Assembly: GCF_002019595.1 (NCBI RefSeq)
Contig: NZ_KV917369.1
Span: 1,636,417 to 1,700,416, forward strand
Reading direction: 5' to 3'
Source of the DNA: Priestia abyssalis
GTDB lineage: Bacteria; Bacillota; Bacilli; Bacillales; Bacillaceae_H
DNA: 64,000 nt
Shown here: positions 55,272-62,933 of the stretch, piece by piece
Layout: the number at the start of each line of letters is the position of its first letter
Position numbering within the stretch: the stretch's first letter is position 1
Position numbers and translations under genes: made by a program
The notes under the pieces: generated by a model
What the model was told of the DNA's origin: nothing
Database searches by the model: none
The model's input: the letters and a program-made list of their open reading frames with translations, nothing else

Positions 55272-55426
55272 GGTAAACTTTTCGATTTATTGAAGAGGCG
55301 TTTGATTAGATAAAAAATGGCATAATAGAGGTTTAGCAAGAGGAGGATCACGATGTATAGTGATCCCCCTATGTAAAGGATGCTTGGCACAATCCCTGCT
55401 TCGTATAATGTTTGTAAACTTAACAT
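55268..55426 (-). CDS. Small single-TM protein of the gerB transcript (D-subunit-like)
   Basis: 52 codons on the minus strand: MLSLQTLYEAGIVPSILYIG, followed by a hydrophobic helix (SLYIVILLLLNLYYAIFYL) and a basic tail (IKRLFNKSKS). AAAGGTGAAAACA precedes the ATG, 12 bases after the GerB-permease stop. Some Bacillus receptor operons carry small D subunits with one or two TMs that modulate receptor function (GerKD, GerUD), so this is a candidate by position and shape, not by sequence identity I can show. Confidence 0.6.
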   Translation of the reverse strand: MLSLQTLYEAGIVPSILYIGGSLYIVILLLLNLYYAIFYLIKRLFNKSKSLP

Positions 55427-55437
55427 TGTTTTCACCT

Positions 55438-56532
55438 TTATCTTGTTAGTTGATTCCTTGTTTTACTTTTTAACCAAATCATGATCAGAATTAAAATGGG
55501 GATTGCCTGAAAAATGGTAACGATATAAGGTAGCCAGACTTCACCGCCGATCCAGCGTTGAAACGTGATATTTCGAAAATAGATCATAGAATACACCATT
55601 AGGCTGATTCCCATCACAATGGCAACCCATTTTTGATTGGCAGATTTAAATAATGTTGTAACCACTAATACGGCACCATAAAAGTTCAGAACGGTTTTGT
55701 AAAATCCTCCAATAAACATGATAGTAACCCCAATAATATCGAGATTTGTAAGAATGTCAGCGATATTAATATCAAAGAGGACTCTTAATAGCGGAATTTC
55801 CGATTTCGCCGCAAGCTCCGCACCTAATATCATGATGATGATTATATCAGATAGCATAAGCAATACTCCTGTAATGCCGATAACGAGTAAAGAGATTTTA
55901 CGAACGGATTCTTTCTTATCCATGAAATGCCAATACATAAGGAATACAATGCTCTCTCCAAACGGAAAATTGATGACAGGCAAAACCTCTTTTAAAATGG
56001 GTTGTATTCCATTTCCTAAGACAGGAAATAATTCCTTAATCTCAAGTGATCCCGACATACTCGCTACAAGATACGTTGACAGGAGAAAGATGATTAGAAC
56101 AGGCATCAAAATCTCAGCTGTTCGTGCTATCACTTCCACCCCTAAAATAACCATATAAACCACTGTAAATATAAAAACACCTAGGATGGCGAACTGGGGT
56201 GTATCTGTTAGAAACGAAGTACGAATAATTTCGCCAAATTCATAGAAGTTAAAACTGGCGTCCGAAAAAAAATACAAAGCATAAAGGAGAATTAATGGGG
56301 TTGCAAGCCATTTTCCTAACAGGCTTTGTAAAATGTCTACAAAATCTTTACCAGGGTATTGTTTTTGAATTTCGGTGTAAATCCACAGTAAACCTAAGCT
56401 GATAAGTGTAGCAAATAAAACAGCAATCCAGGCATCTTGTTTGGCCCTTATCCCTAATGCAAATAATGTTGTACTGCCAATTTCATATAATAACATTAAT
56501 GACAATAATTGACTTTTAGTAATCTGTATCAT
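55438..56532 (-). CDS. GerB-family spore germination permease, B subunit
   Basis: About 364 residues, ~10 TM helices: MIQITKSQLLSLMLLYEIG, AIRAKQDAWIAVLF (GIRAKQDAWIAVL), YQPGKDFVDIL-like loop (YPGKDFVDILQSL), VINFPFGESIVFLMYW and GFYKTVLNFYGAVLV. Same family as the protein at 5908, presumably the partner of the A and C subunits at 52477/54078, but encoded on the opposite strand. The start is ATG 56532; a TTG at 56541 is an alternative, and the ribosome site (ACAGGT) is weak. Confidence 0.9.
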   Translation of the reverse strand: MIQITKSQLLSLMLLYEIGSTTLFALGIRAKQDAWIAVLFATLISLGLLWIYTEIQKQYPGKDFVDILQSLLGKWLATPLILLYALYFFSDASFNFYEFGEIIRTSFLTDTPQFAILGVFIFTVVYMVILGVEVIARTAEILMPVLIIFLLSTYLVASMSGSLEIKELFPVLGNGIQPILKEVLPVINFPFGESIVFLMYWHFMDKKESVRKISLLVIGITGVLLMLSDIIIIMILGAELAAKSEIPLLRVLFDINIADILTNLDIIGVTIMFIGGFYKTVLNFYGAVLVVTTLFKSANQKWVAIVMGISLMVYSMIYFRNITFQRWIGGEVWLPYIVTIFQAIPILILIMIWLKSKTRNQLTR

Positions 56533-56993
56533 AGTATTCAACCTGTATTATGTTTGATTGGTAAAGAAGAAATCTTTTTATAAGGCAGTATAGCCATAGA
56601 AGTAATATTTCATAAGTGATTCTTTTTGTCCCGAAACCTTTCTAATTTAACCATAATTGAATTTTCCATATTGAATATAAGAAAATGTTTCACAAACTCT
56701 CCATACTAATGTTAAAATAAATATTCAATTCTGTTTGAGACTCTTGTTCAATTAAATGGCCTGATTGCGGAGGAAGGTTGTTTAAGGAAAATATTTTCAT
56801 TATTGGTTAAATACTACGTAAAATAAATGTCATAAACATTGTTACTTTAAGTAGGATAACTTTTTGTTCTGTTTGTAACAAAAACGAACGTTTATGTTAC
56901 ATAGAAAGAGCCTTGAATTCTATGAGATTCAAGTTTTTTTGATTGCTTAGATCGGATGTTATGTAAACCGAAGCTATATAAATCACATATTTT
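56533..56993. other. Intergenic region with a res-like sequence
   Basis: 461 bp. No gene seen. Contains the res-like repeat at 56861-56902 (separate entry). Confidence 0.5.
56861..56902. repeat. res-like sequence outside the transposon
   Basis: TTTTGTTCTGTTTGTAACAA and the following AAACGAACGTTTATGTTACAT match the reverse complement of 28133-28093 in the transposon's candidate res region with two mismatches in about 40 bp. The flanks do not match. It lies 28.8 kb from the transposon copy, in inverted orientation. Confidence 0.75.
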
Positions 56994-57230
56994 TTATTTC
57001 TTGTTAGTTTTCCATTTATTAAATATACGATGAAAAAGGTAAGTAAAACTGGCAGCTATTGAAGAAATAATCAAATTCTTCATACTGAGTAGACCGTAGT
57101 CATGATAGTAAGAAACCAGGGCAAAATTATTATGGGATCCGTATAAGGACAACTGGATTATTAACCCAACCTTTTGGCAAAGAGGGAAAAAGAAACAAAA
57201 CAAAACCATATAAAATATATAATCTTTCAT
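56994..57230 (-). CDS. Small membrane protein of unknown function
   Basis: About 78 residues starting MKDYIFYMVLFCFFFPLCQK, two hydrophobic stretches (about residues 4-25 and 47-65) and a basic C-terminus (HRIFNKWKTNKK). AAGGAG is 10 bp upstream of the ATG at 57230, which decides the start. No family is recognised. It is not an evident component of the ger locus. Confidence 0.55.
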   Translation of the reverse strand: MKDYIFYMVLFCFFFPLCQKVGLIIQLSLYGSHNNFALVSYYHDYGLLSMKNLIISSIAASFTYLFHRIFNKWKTNKK

Positions 57231-57320
57231 CCTTTTATTCTCCTTATTGATCGTTGTCATTAATTCAAATATATGCGAGGAGAAAGGATTTAATATTTCC
57301 GATAATCCTGCATTATGTTG

Positions 57321-57346
57321 ACCTCCCTTGTTTAAGGGAGGTTTTT
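57321..57346. terminator. Terminator-like hairpin
   Basis: ACCTCCCTT pairs with AAGGGAGGT followed by TTTTT; T-run toward the right. Confidence 0.75.
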
Positions 57347-57461
57347 AAGTTGGTCTTGCTTAAACGAACGGAGGGCGTTAAATAAGAAAAAATATTAATC
57401 ATTTACTGGGTTTTAGGATTAAAATTGAGAAAGAGTTATTTTTCTTGCGGAGGATTATATA

Positions 57462-57986
57462 ATGAGCAATTATCGAGAAGGTTATTTATGTAGATGTTGC
57501 GGAAAGTATCACAATGAACTTCCAATGAGTTATGGAAGTCCTGTTCCTGATTATTGTTACGACATACCATCAGAAGAACAAGAAAGCTAAATAGAGATGA
57601 ACGAAGATTGGTGCATTATTGACGATAAGTATTTTTTTATTCGTGGATGTATTGAAATTCCCGTAATAGATGAAGAGGGAGCATTTATTTGGGATGTCTG
57701 GGTTTCATTAAGCGAAGTGAATTTCGATAAAACCAACGACTATTAGGAAGTGGAAGGAAGAGAACAAGAACTAGAGCCAATGTTTGGATGGTTATCAACC
57801 TCCATTCCTTGTTATCCTGAAACAATAAATTTAAAAACGATGGTTCATACTCGTTCCGTTGGAGTACGTCCTTATATCAAGTTAGAACCAACTGAACATC
57901 CCTTAGCCATAGAACAAAGAGAAGGTATAACAATAGAGCGTATAAAGCAGATTGCAGAAGAGCTATGTGGTGAAGAGGAACAATAA
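57462..57986 (+). pseudogene. DUF2199-like gene with two in-frame stops
   Basis: Frame 57462-57986 (174 codons plus stop) is intact apart from TAA at 57588-57590 and TAG at 57744-57746. Pieces: CRCCGKYHNELPMSYGSPVPDY, then DWCIIDDKYFFIRGCIEIPV and VWVSLSEVNF, then FGWLSTSIPCYPETINLKTM, VHTRSVGVRPYIKLEPTEHP and LAIEQREGITIER. The Cys motif, ELPxSYG, IRGCIEIPV and FGWLSTS order fits the DUF2199 family. There are no frameshifts, so the inactivation is recent, or both stops are read through. A ribosome site GCGGAGGATTATATA precedes the ATG. Confidence 0.8.
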
Positions 57987-58042
57987 TAACTTTCCTTCTT
58001 TCACTAAGAAGAATCCAATTCGGAACACAATAAGAAAGGAAG

Positions 58043-58387
58043 ATGAACTTTTTGAGATATACTTGTCCCTGTTGTGGTTTTAAAACATTAGATGAACCTT
58101 TTAGTTATCATATATGTAAAGTTTGTCATTGGGAAGATGACCCTACACAACTTGAATATCCAGCATTAGATTTAGGTCCAAATGATGGCAGCTTATGTGA
58201 AGGGCAAGCTAAAATTTTAAGAACCATACCAATTACAATTAAAGATTACGAGGATTTTTCAAGAGATGATGAATGGAGACCACTTCATTCTGATGAATGT
58301 ATTAAACCTTCTAAACCTCATAAAACTGGAATGGATTATTTTAATCTTATTGGTGAAGAGCAGTTTAAATACTATTGGAAAAAGTAA
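58043..58387 (+). CDS. CPCC family cysteine-rich protein
   Basis: 114 residues with the signature YTCPCCGFKTL near the N-terminus and YHICKVCHWEDDPTQLEYP, the pattern CPCC...CxxCxWEDD. The family is common near toxin/immunity clusters and may bind zinc. It follows the broken DUF2199-like gene in the same direction with GAAAGGAAGATGA; both families recur in variable bacterial loci. No partner toxin is seen here. Confidence 0.82.
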   Translation: MNFLRYTCPCCGFKTLDEPFSYHICKVCHWEDDPTQLEYPALDLGPNDGSLCEGQAKILRTIPITIKDYEDFSRDDEWRPLHSDECIKPSKPHKTGMDYFNLIGEEQFKYYWKK

Positions 58388-58436
58388 GGAAGCTTGTTTC
58401 ACGAACGGAGGCTTTAATGCAACAAGCATATATTCT

Positions 58437-58491
58437 AAATAAGGATTTATATACAAGATTCTATGCATAACTTGTATATAAATCCTTATTT
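58437..58491. terminator. Long perfect hairpin, bidirectional terminator candidate
   Basis: Arms 58437-58457 and 58471-58491 are perfectly complementary over 21 bp (AAATAAGGATTTATATACAA... mirrored), 13-base loop, T-rich on the right. Confidence 0.75.
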
Positions 58492-58492
58492 T

Positions 58493-58711
58493 CTATACAA
58501 AAAATATACTGCCATAAATAACATCTCTTAATTGCCAAATACATTTATAAAATGAATAAAAATGTATCGAATATATAACTGGACTTCTTTTAAATTCAGT
58601 TCGTTTATGCTTTTTTAGATCATCAAAATAAATAAACCATAGGTTAAAAAGCACCAAAAGATAAAAAATGAAGTCAATGCATTCTATAAAGGAAAAGAAG
58701 GATAGAGGCAT
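58493..58711 (-). CDS. Possible small membrane protein, weakly supported
   Basis: 72 codons on the minus strand: an N-terminal hydrophobic helix (FFSFIECIDFIFYLLVLFNL) and then charged DLKKHKRTEFKRS. No ribosome-binding site precedes the ATG and no family is recognised. It may be a chance open frame in AT-rich DNA. Confidence 0.25.
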   Translation of the reverse strand: MPLSFFSFIECIDFIFYLLVLFNLWFIYFDDLKKHKRTEFKRSPVIYSIHFYSFYKCIWQLRDVIYGSIFFV

Positions 58712-58885
58712 TTTGATACATCTTTAGTCATCATCTAGATCATCTACCAATCGTATGTTCGTAGAAAATTATATCATTGTAGAGTTTAATTACCACAAAT
58801 TAATTAGCTATAATGAACGTAACTTAAGTAGCAATACGATCTTAAATGGAATAGGAAATCGACAAGGTACCATGTAACAATCAAT

Positions 58886-59150
58886 TTAATAACCTATTGC
58901 CGCCCAAATTCTTATCATAGTGGGGTTTTTATCGATATAAACCAAGAAGTTTGGAGTTGGGCGGAAAAGAGGAGGAGGTGAAGGTAAATCCGTAATCAAT
59001 CGATGCACCACTCCTTGACCGGTTAAAGGAAGTGAACATTCTTTTTTTATCTTAGACTCTCCATGCTTGTTTACATGTTCCATGATGATGATGACCCGTT
59101 TGGCTCCATGAACCAGGTCTATAGCTTCAGGTGCATTGGGGAATTCATCG
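58886..59150 (-). pseudogene. Fragment of 3-oxoacid CoA-transferase subunit B (ScoB-like)
   Basis: On the minus strand the frame reads DEFPNAPEAIDLVHGAKRVI, then IIMEHVNKHGESKIKKECSL and PLTGQGVVHRLITDL, then diverges (PSPPPLFRPT). This matches the ScoB/AtoA segment around AMDLVxGAKxVIVxMEHxxKxG...KECxLPLTGxxVVxRIITDLAV. Only about 60 family residues remain, with no intact N-terminus or start. It is a degenerate remnant of an acid/ketone metabolic gene between the Cys-rich genes and the quinone-reductase-like gene. Confidence 0.75.
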
Positions 59151-59302
59151 AGACCTTAAAAGACTGATCCAACTTGATGATACCGATTTCAAAAGATGGC
59201 TATACCTCTTACACTTGGAATGCACCCAATGAATCTGGAGGAAAACGAATAATATGATTTGATTTGATTAAGATTAGCAAAAGGAAATCAATTCAGATGA
59301 AT

Positions 59303-60037
59303 CTACCGTGGGATGGACCATCCCTGTTCTTCGCTGATCACTCTGTTTCTCTTTTGGATGTCTTTGGCTTGTTCTAAACGGTCCTGCCAGGAAGCGTCAG
59401 TCACAATAGAGCGTAGTTGTACCGCCCAATTTTGAAGATAAGCTTTACGAGCATCATCATCTAGCCGTGGAGTAGCATAGGCAACGAAGGGTTCCATCAC
59501 TTCTAGTCCAATGTACTCCAACATACAACGTTGAGTCGGATACAAAACATCCTCTATCGACCCGTAGGTTCCTTCAGAAGAGAATCGTTTCCCCGAACCT
59601 CCGGTTGTTAAACACAAAATTCCCCGCTTCCCAAAGAAATAACCTTGTTCATATCGTTTCCCATCGGAATAGGCAATACCGTAAGCAAGAACTCGCTCAA
59701 ACCATCCCTTCATAATGGCGGGCATTCCACCCCACCAAATAGGGAATACAAATACCATTAGGTTAGCTTTCAGTAATCGTTCCTGTTCACGGGTGAGTTC
59801 GGTTGAAAAGCCTTTATTCTTGCTTGCATAAAGCTGTTCAGTTTGATAGTGAAATCGACTTGGGTCAGCTATGGTTGTGAAATCATGTCTGCCGGCAACT
59901 GGGTTAAAACCATCAGCATATAAGTCGGACAGTTCGACCGAATGACCTAAGGCCTCTAAGGTCTCCACTGCCGTATCTTTCAGTGCCGCTGTGAAAGAAG
60001 TGGGCTCTGGGTGGGCATAAACGATTAAAACATTCAT
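59303..60037 (-). CDS. NAD(P)H-quinone reductase-like flavodoxin-fold protein
   Basis: 244 residues, KefF/MdaB/NQO1-type: MNVLIVYAHPEPTSF start, LSDLYADGF, MVFVFPIWWGGMPAIMKGWFERVLAYG (catalytic WW and flavin-binding loop) and LTTGGSGKRFS. FMN/FAD-dependent two-electron reduction of quinones or azo compounds is expected in the cytosol. GGAGGAACCCTGAC precedes the ATG. It is divergent from the IclR gene, and both could share the region around 60100-60200 for regulation. Confidence 0.88.
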   Translation of the reverse strand: MNVLIVYAHPEPTSFTAALKDTAVETLEALGHSVELSDLYADGFNPVAGRHDFTTIADPSRFHYQTEQLYASKNKGFSTELTREQERLLKANLMVFVFPIWWGGMPAIMKGWFERVLAYGIAYSDGKRYEQGYFFGKRGILCLTTGGSGKRFSSEGTYGSIEDVLYPTQRCMLEYIGLEVMEPFVAYATPRLDDDARKAYLQNWAVQLRSIVTDASWQDRLEQAKDIQKRNRVISEEQGWSIPR

Positions 60038-60173
60038 GTCAGGGTTCCTCCGTAAACAATATTTAATTTACTATAGACCGAGTACACTTCTATCGCGATG
60101 AAAGTTAAAACAGTAGTTTTCTGACATTTACTCAGACTATAGTTTAATATTATAATTATCTTATAAAGTTTCG

Positions 60174-60202
60174 CAATATGAATTTTAAATTTTCAAAATA
60201 TG
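60174..60202. promoter_or_regulatory. IclR operator 1 (autoregulatory)
   Basis: An AT-rich palindrome with CAATATG...CATATT-like arms (CAATATGAATTTTAAA at 60174-60189, then TTTTCAAAATATG). It matches the site at 61038-61064 and lies directly upstream of the IclR start at 60217. Confidence 0.6.
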
Positions 60203-60216
60203 AAAGGATGAAGTGG

Positions 60217-60972
60217 GTGTCCCAATCATTTAAACGCGGTGTGATGATTTTAGATTTATTTTCAGCAGAACGACCGGTCCTTACGTTAGATGAGATCGCC
60301 GCTGAAGTTCAGATTTCTCCTATCACAGCCTATCGATATGTCAAAGTGTTATCTGAAGCTGGGATTCTGATATTGGACGAAAGACGAGTATATTTATCCG
60401 CCAAGATTCTTCGATTTGTGAATTTGTTTTGGCAACAAGACCATTTGGCCGCTCTTGCCAAAGAGTCGATTTCTATCCTTGCTCATGAGCTGAACGAAAC
60501 GATCGCCTTGTGTAAACTGGAAGCCAATGATGTCGTTTGTATCTATGCCGTAGAAAGCTCATTGACTTTGCGTACAACGTTTTCTATTGGTGAACGCATG
60601 CCTATATACTCGGGGGCATTTTCTCGAACGATTGCAGCCTTTTTACCAGAAAGAGAGTTGAAGTCCATTATCCAACATACAAAGTGGATTCCGCATACAG
60701 AAAGTACGATCGTTGATAGTCATGAATTTCATCTGCGGCTGGATAGAATTCGGCAGGACGGTTATGACATCAGTAATGGAGAGGTGGAGTCGGGAGTAGT
60801 GGCACTTGCGGTTCCTATTCTGGTATCTGGACAGATTAAGGGCAGTTTGGGATTAGCGATACCAAGCGTTCGTTATTCACCGGACGAAACGACATCTATT
60901 ATAGGTCGCATGCAAGAAGTGTCTCAACACATTTCGAAAGAGCTAGAGAAGCATGAGTTACTTAATAAATAA
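60217..60972 (+). CDS. IclR-family transcription regulator
   Basis: About 251 residues. N-terminal winged HTH SQSFKRGVMILDLFSAERPV, recognition region EVQISPITAYRYVKVLSEAGIL, then the effector domain (LAHELNETIALCKLEAND, GAFSRTIAAFLPERELKSI, ESGVVALAVPIL, GSLGLAIPSVRYSPDE). It regulates the downstream aldolase operon and probably itself. The GTG at 60217 is preferred: AAAGGA (60203-60208) is 8 bp upstream and MSQSFKRG is a usual IclR start, while the earlier ATG at 60178 lies inside the operator-like palindrome. Confidence 0.9.
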   Translation: MSQSFKRGVMILDLFSAERPVLTLDEIAAEVQISPITAYRYVKVLSEAGILILDERRVYLSAKILRFVNLFWQQDHLAALAKESISILAHELNETIALCKLEANDVVCIYAVESSLTLRTTFSIGERMPIYSGAFSRTIAAFLPERELKSIIQHTKWIPHTESTIVDSHEFHLRLDRIRQDGYDISNGEVESGVVALAVPILVSGQIKGSLGLAIPSVRYSPDETTSIIGRMQEVSQHISKELEKHELLNK

Positions 60973-60987
60973 TGCATCTGAATATAG

Positions 60988-61030
60988 AAATTTAAACCCG
61001 CTCTATTTTTTAGTAGCGGGTTTAAATTTT
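60988..61030 (+). terminator. Terminator after IclR
   Basis: AAATTTAAACCCGCT pairs with AGCGGGTTTAAATTTT around an AT-rich loop. Confidence 0.85.
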
Positions 61031-61037
61031 AATTTCA

Positions 61038-61064
61038 CATATTGAAATTTTAAATTTCATATTG
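61038..61064. promoter_or_regulatory. IclR operator 2 in the aldolase promoter
   Basis: A 27-bp imperfect palindrome beginning CATATTGAAATTT and ending AAATTTCATATTG. It overlaps a promoter: -35 TTGCAA at 61062-61067 and -10 TAAGAT at 61085-61090 with a 17-bp spacer. Confidence 0.7.
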
Positions 61065-61130
61065 CAAAATTTTGAAGAAAATGGTAAGATTTTTTCGAAA
61101 AGTTAATAAACAATCCAAGGAGGTTAAAGC

Positions 61131-61913
61131 ATGAGAAGAACGGATTTAAAGCAAAAATTGGAATTGGGTCCATGCTTTGGTACTTTTCTTAAATTGCCGC
61201 GCCCGGAAATTGTAGATATCTTGGCACTTGCTGGGTTTGACTTTGTCGTCTGTGATATGGAGCATGCTCAAGTCACAGAAGGAGAGGCTCGGGAGGTAAT
61301 CCGAGCATGCGTCGCAGCCGATCTGCCGGTGGTAGTGCGTTTGCCGGAACCGGTTCAGGGGTTAGTTAATCGACTTCTGGAAGCGGGAGCAACCGGTATT
61401 CAGATGCCTCGATTAAAAAGTGGAATGGATACGAGTAGGTTACATAGCATGATGCATTTTCCGCCATTTGGAACAAGGTCGTTTGGAAACGCTAACATTC
61501 CTGGCGGATATGGTTCCGTTCCCATTCCACAGTATTTAGAACAGGAAAGCGCACGTGTGCTCACCATTGGGCAATTCGAAACTAGGGAAATGGAACAACC
61601 GTGTGAACCTATGTTCGACGGTCTGGATGTGGCTTTCATCGGGCCGATGGACTTGAGTATCGATTTGGGGGTACCTGGAAATTTTAATGATCCTGCCGTA
61701 CAACGCAGAATTATTGAAATTGAGAAGGCAGCGGCCAAAACTGGAACCATCATGGGAGCCTTCGCCGGTACTATGGAGGAAGTGCAACGGTATTTGCGGG
61801 CAGGTTATCGTTACCTTGCAGTGAGTGGAGATATCTCTCTTTTTTCAAAGGGAGCGAAATCCTTGATTTCACAGCTACGTGAAACCTATGAAGAATCTTT
61901 AACGCACAAGTAA
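61131..61913 (+). CDS. HpcH/HpaI-family aldolase
   Basis: 260 residues, TIM-barrel class II pyruvate aldolase. GTFLKLPRPEIVDILALAGFDFVVCDMEHAQ holds the strictly conserved acid EH, then PVVVRLPEP and GATGIQMPRLKSG with the catalytic Arg, and a later VAFIGPMDLSIDLG. It cleaves 2-keto-3-deoxy sugar acids or 4-hydroxy-2-oxo acids to pyruvate plus an aldehyde. ATCCAAGGAGGTTAAAGC ribosome site. First gene of the IclR-controlled operon, followed 48 bp later by a cupin gene. Confidence 0.9.
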   Translation: MRRTDLKQKLELGPCFGTFLKLPRPEIVDILALAGFDFVVCDMEHAQVTEGEAREVIRACVAADLPVVVRLPEPVQGLVNRLLEAGATGIQMPRLKSGMDTSRLHSMMHFPPFGTRSFGNANIPGGYGSVPIPQYLEQESARVLTIGQFETREMEQPCEPMFDGLDVAFIGPMDLSIDLGVPGNFNDPAVQRRIIEIEKAAAKTGTIMGAFAGTMEEVQRYLRAGYRYLAVSGDISLFSKGAKSLISQLRETYEESLTHK

Positions 61914-61960
61914 TGTCTGTAAGAATTATTGACTAATTTTTCATCTAATGGAGGTAGATT

Positions 61961-62863
61961 ATGTTTGACAAGAACGACCCGCGTACAAAGTTAAGCAGTC
62001 AAGCCCAAGCGACAAAATCGAAGCCGATCAAATTTACTGAAGCTAAATATGGGAAGTTTTACGAGTTGCCCCCCATGGAATCTGATGAAACAACAAAAAC
62101 TTGGTGGTTTAGGGGACAAAATTTCTATATTGCCTACTCCGAGGTATTGGAAGGTGGGAAATTAAGTCGGGAAAAGCAACAGGATGAATATGTTCTTTTA
62201 CTTCCGGAACGGAACAGCCGTGCGGTTGTTTCGTTCGGTGAGAAAGAGACTCCTGTGGATGGCTATAGCCTCGTCATTATTCCCGCAGGGGAGAGTGAGG
62301 TAAAAATGAGCCGTGGTGGAAAAGTGGTTCGGCTCTTTAGTACGGTGAATGAGGATCTCGCTGACTTGCCCATCAATAAGTCTACTTATGAAGAAAACGA
62401 TCCGAACGTGGCTTTGTTTGAGCCCTGGCCAGATCCGCCGACCGGACCGAAAGTCCGGGTGTATAGCCTCGATGTACCCAAAAAAGAAGGAAGGTTCGGA
62501 CGCATCTGGCGTTGCTCTACATTTATGGTAAACTACCTGGAACCGAATGACGGACCACGGGATCCTTCCAAACTATCCCCGCATTCCCATGACGATTTTG
62601 AACAATGTTCCCTAGCGTTGGAAGGGGAGTTTGTGCACCATCTTCGCTGGCCTTGGACAACAGATATGGCTCAATGGCGGGAAGATCAGCATGAAACATG
62701 TGGAAGTCCGTCCGTTGCTGTTATTCCCGCAGGAGTGATCCACACCACGCAGGCCATGGACTTGGGAATCAATCAGCTGGTTGACATCTTTTGCCCGCCA
62801 CGCGAAGATTTTTCCAAACAGAATGGATGGGTTTTAAACGAAGATGAATATCCCATGCCTTAG
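61961..62863 (+). CDS. Bicupin-fold protein
   Basis: 300 residues with two cupin domains. First domain around WWFRGQNFYIAYSEVLEGGK...DEYVLLLP; second with metal-binding residues SPHSHDDFEQCSLALEGEFVHH (HxH, E, H). Function cannot be named; bicupins of this length in catabolic operons often act as sugar-acid isomerases or oxidases. It follows the aldolase and precedes the metal-dependent hydrolase-like gene, so it probably belongs to the same pathway. ATGGAGGTAGATT ribosome site. Confidence 0.75.
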   Translation: MFDKNDPRTKLSSQAQATKSKPIKFTEAKYGKFYELPPMESDETTKTWWFRGQNFYIAYSEVLEGGKLSREKQQDEYVLLLPERNSRAVVSFGEKETPVDGYSLVIIPAGESEVKMSRGGKVVRLFSTVNEDLADLPINKSTYEENDPNVALFEPWPDPPTGPKVRVYSLDVPKKEGRFGRIWRCSTFMVNYLEPNDGPRDPSKLSPHSHDDFEQCSLALEGEFVHHLRWPWTTDMAQWREDQHETCGSPSVAVIPAGVIHTTQAMDLGINQLVDIFCPPREDFSKQNGWVLNEDEYPMP

Positions 62864-62933
62864 TATTGATTTCAAACATACATGCAAAAGCATTAGTCGG
62901 TTTCTAATAAAGTTATAGTTGGGAGAGATAATG

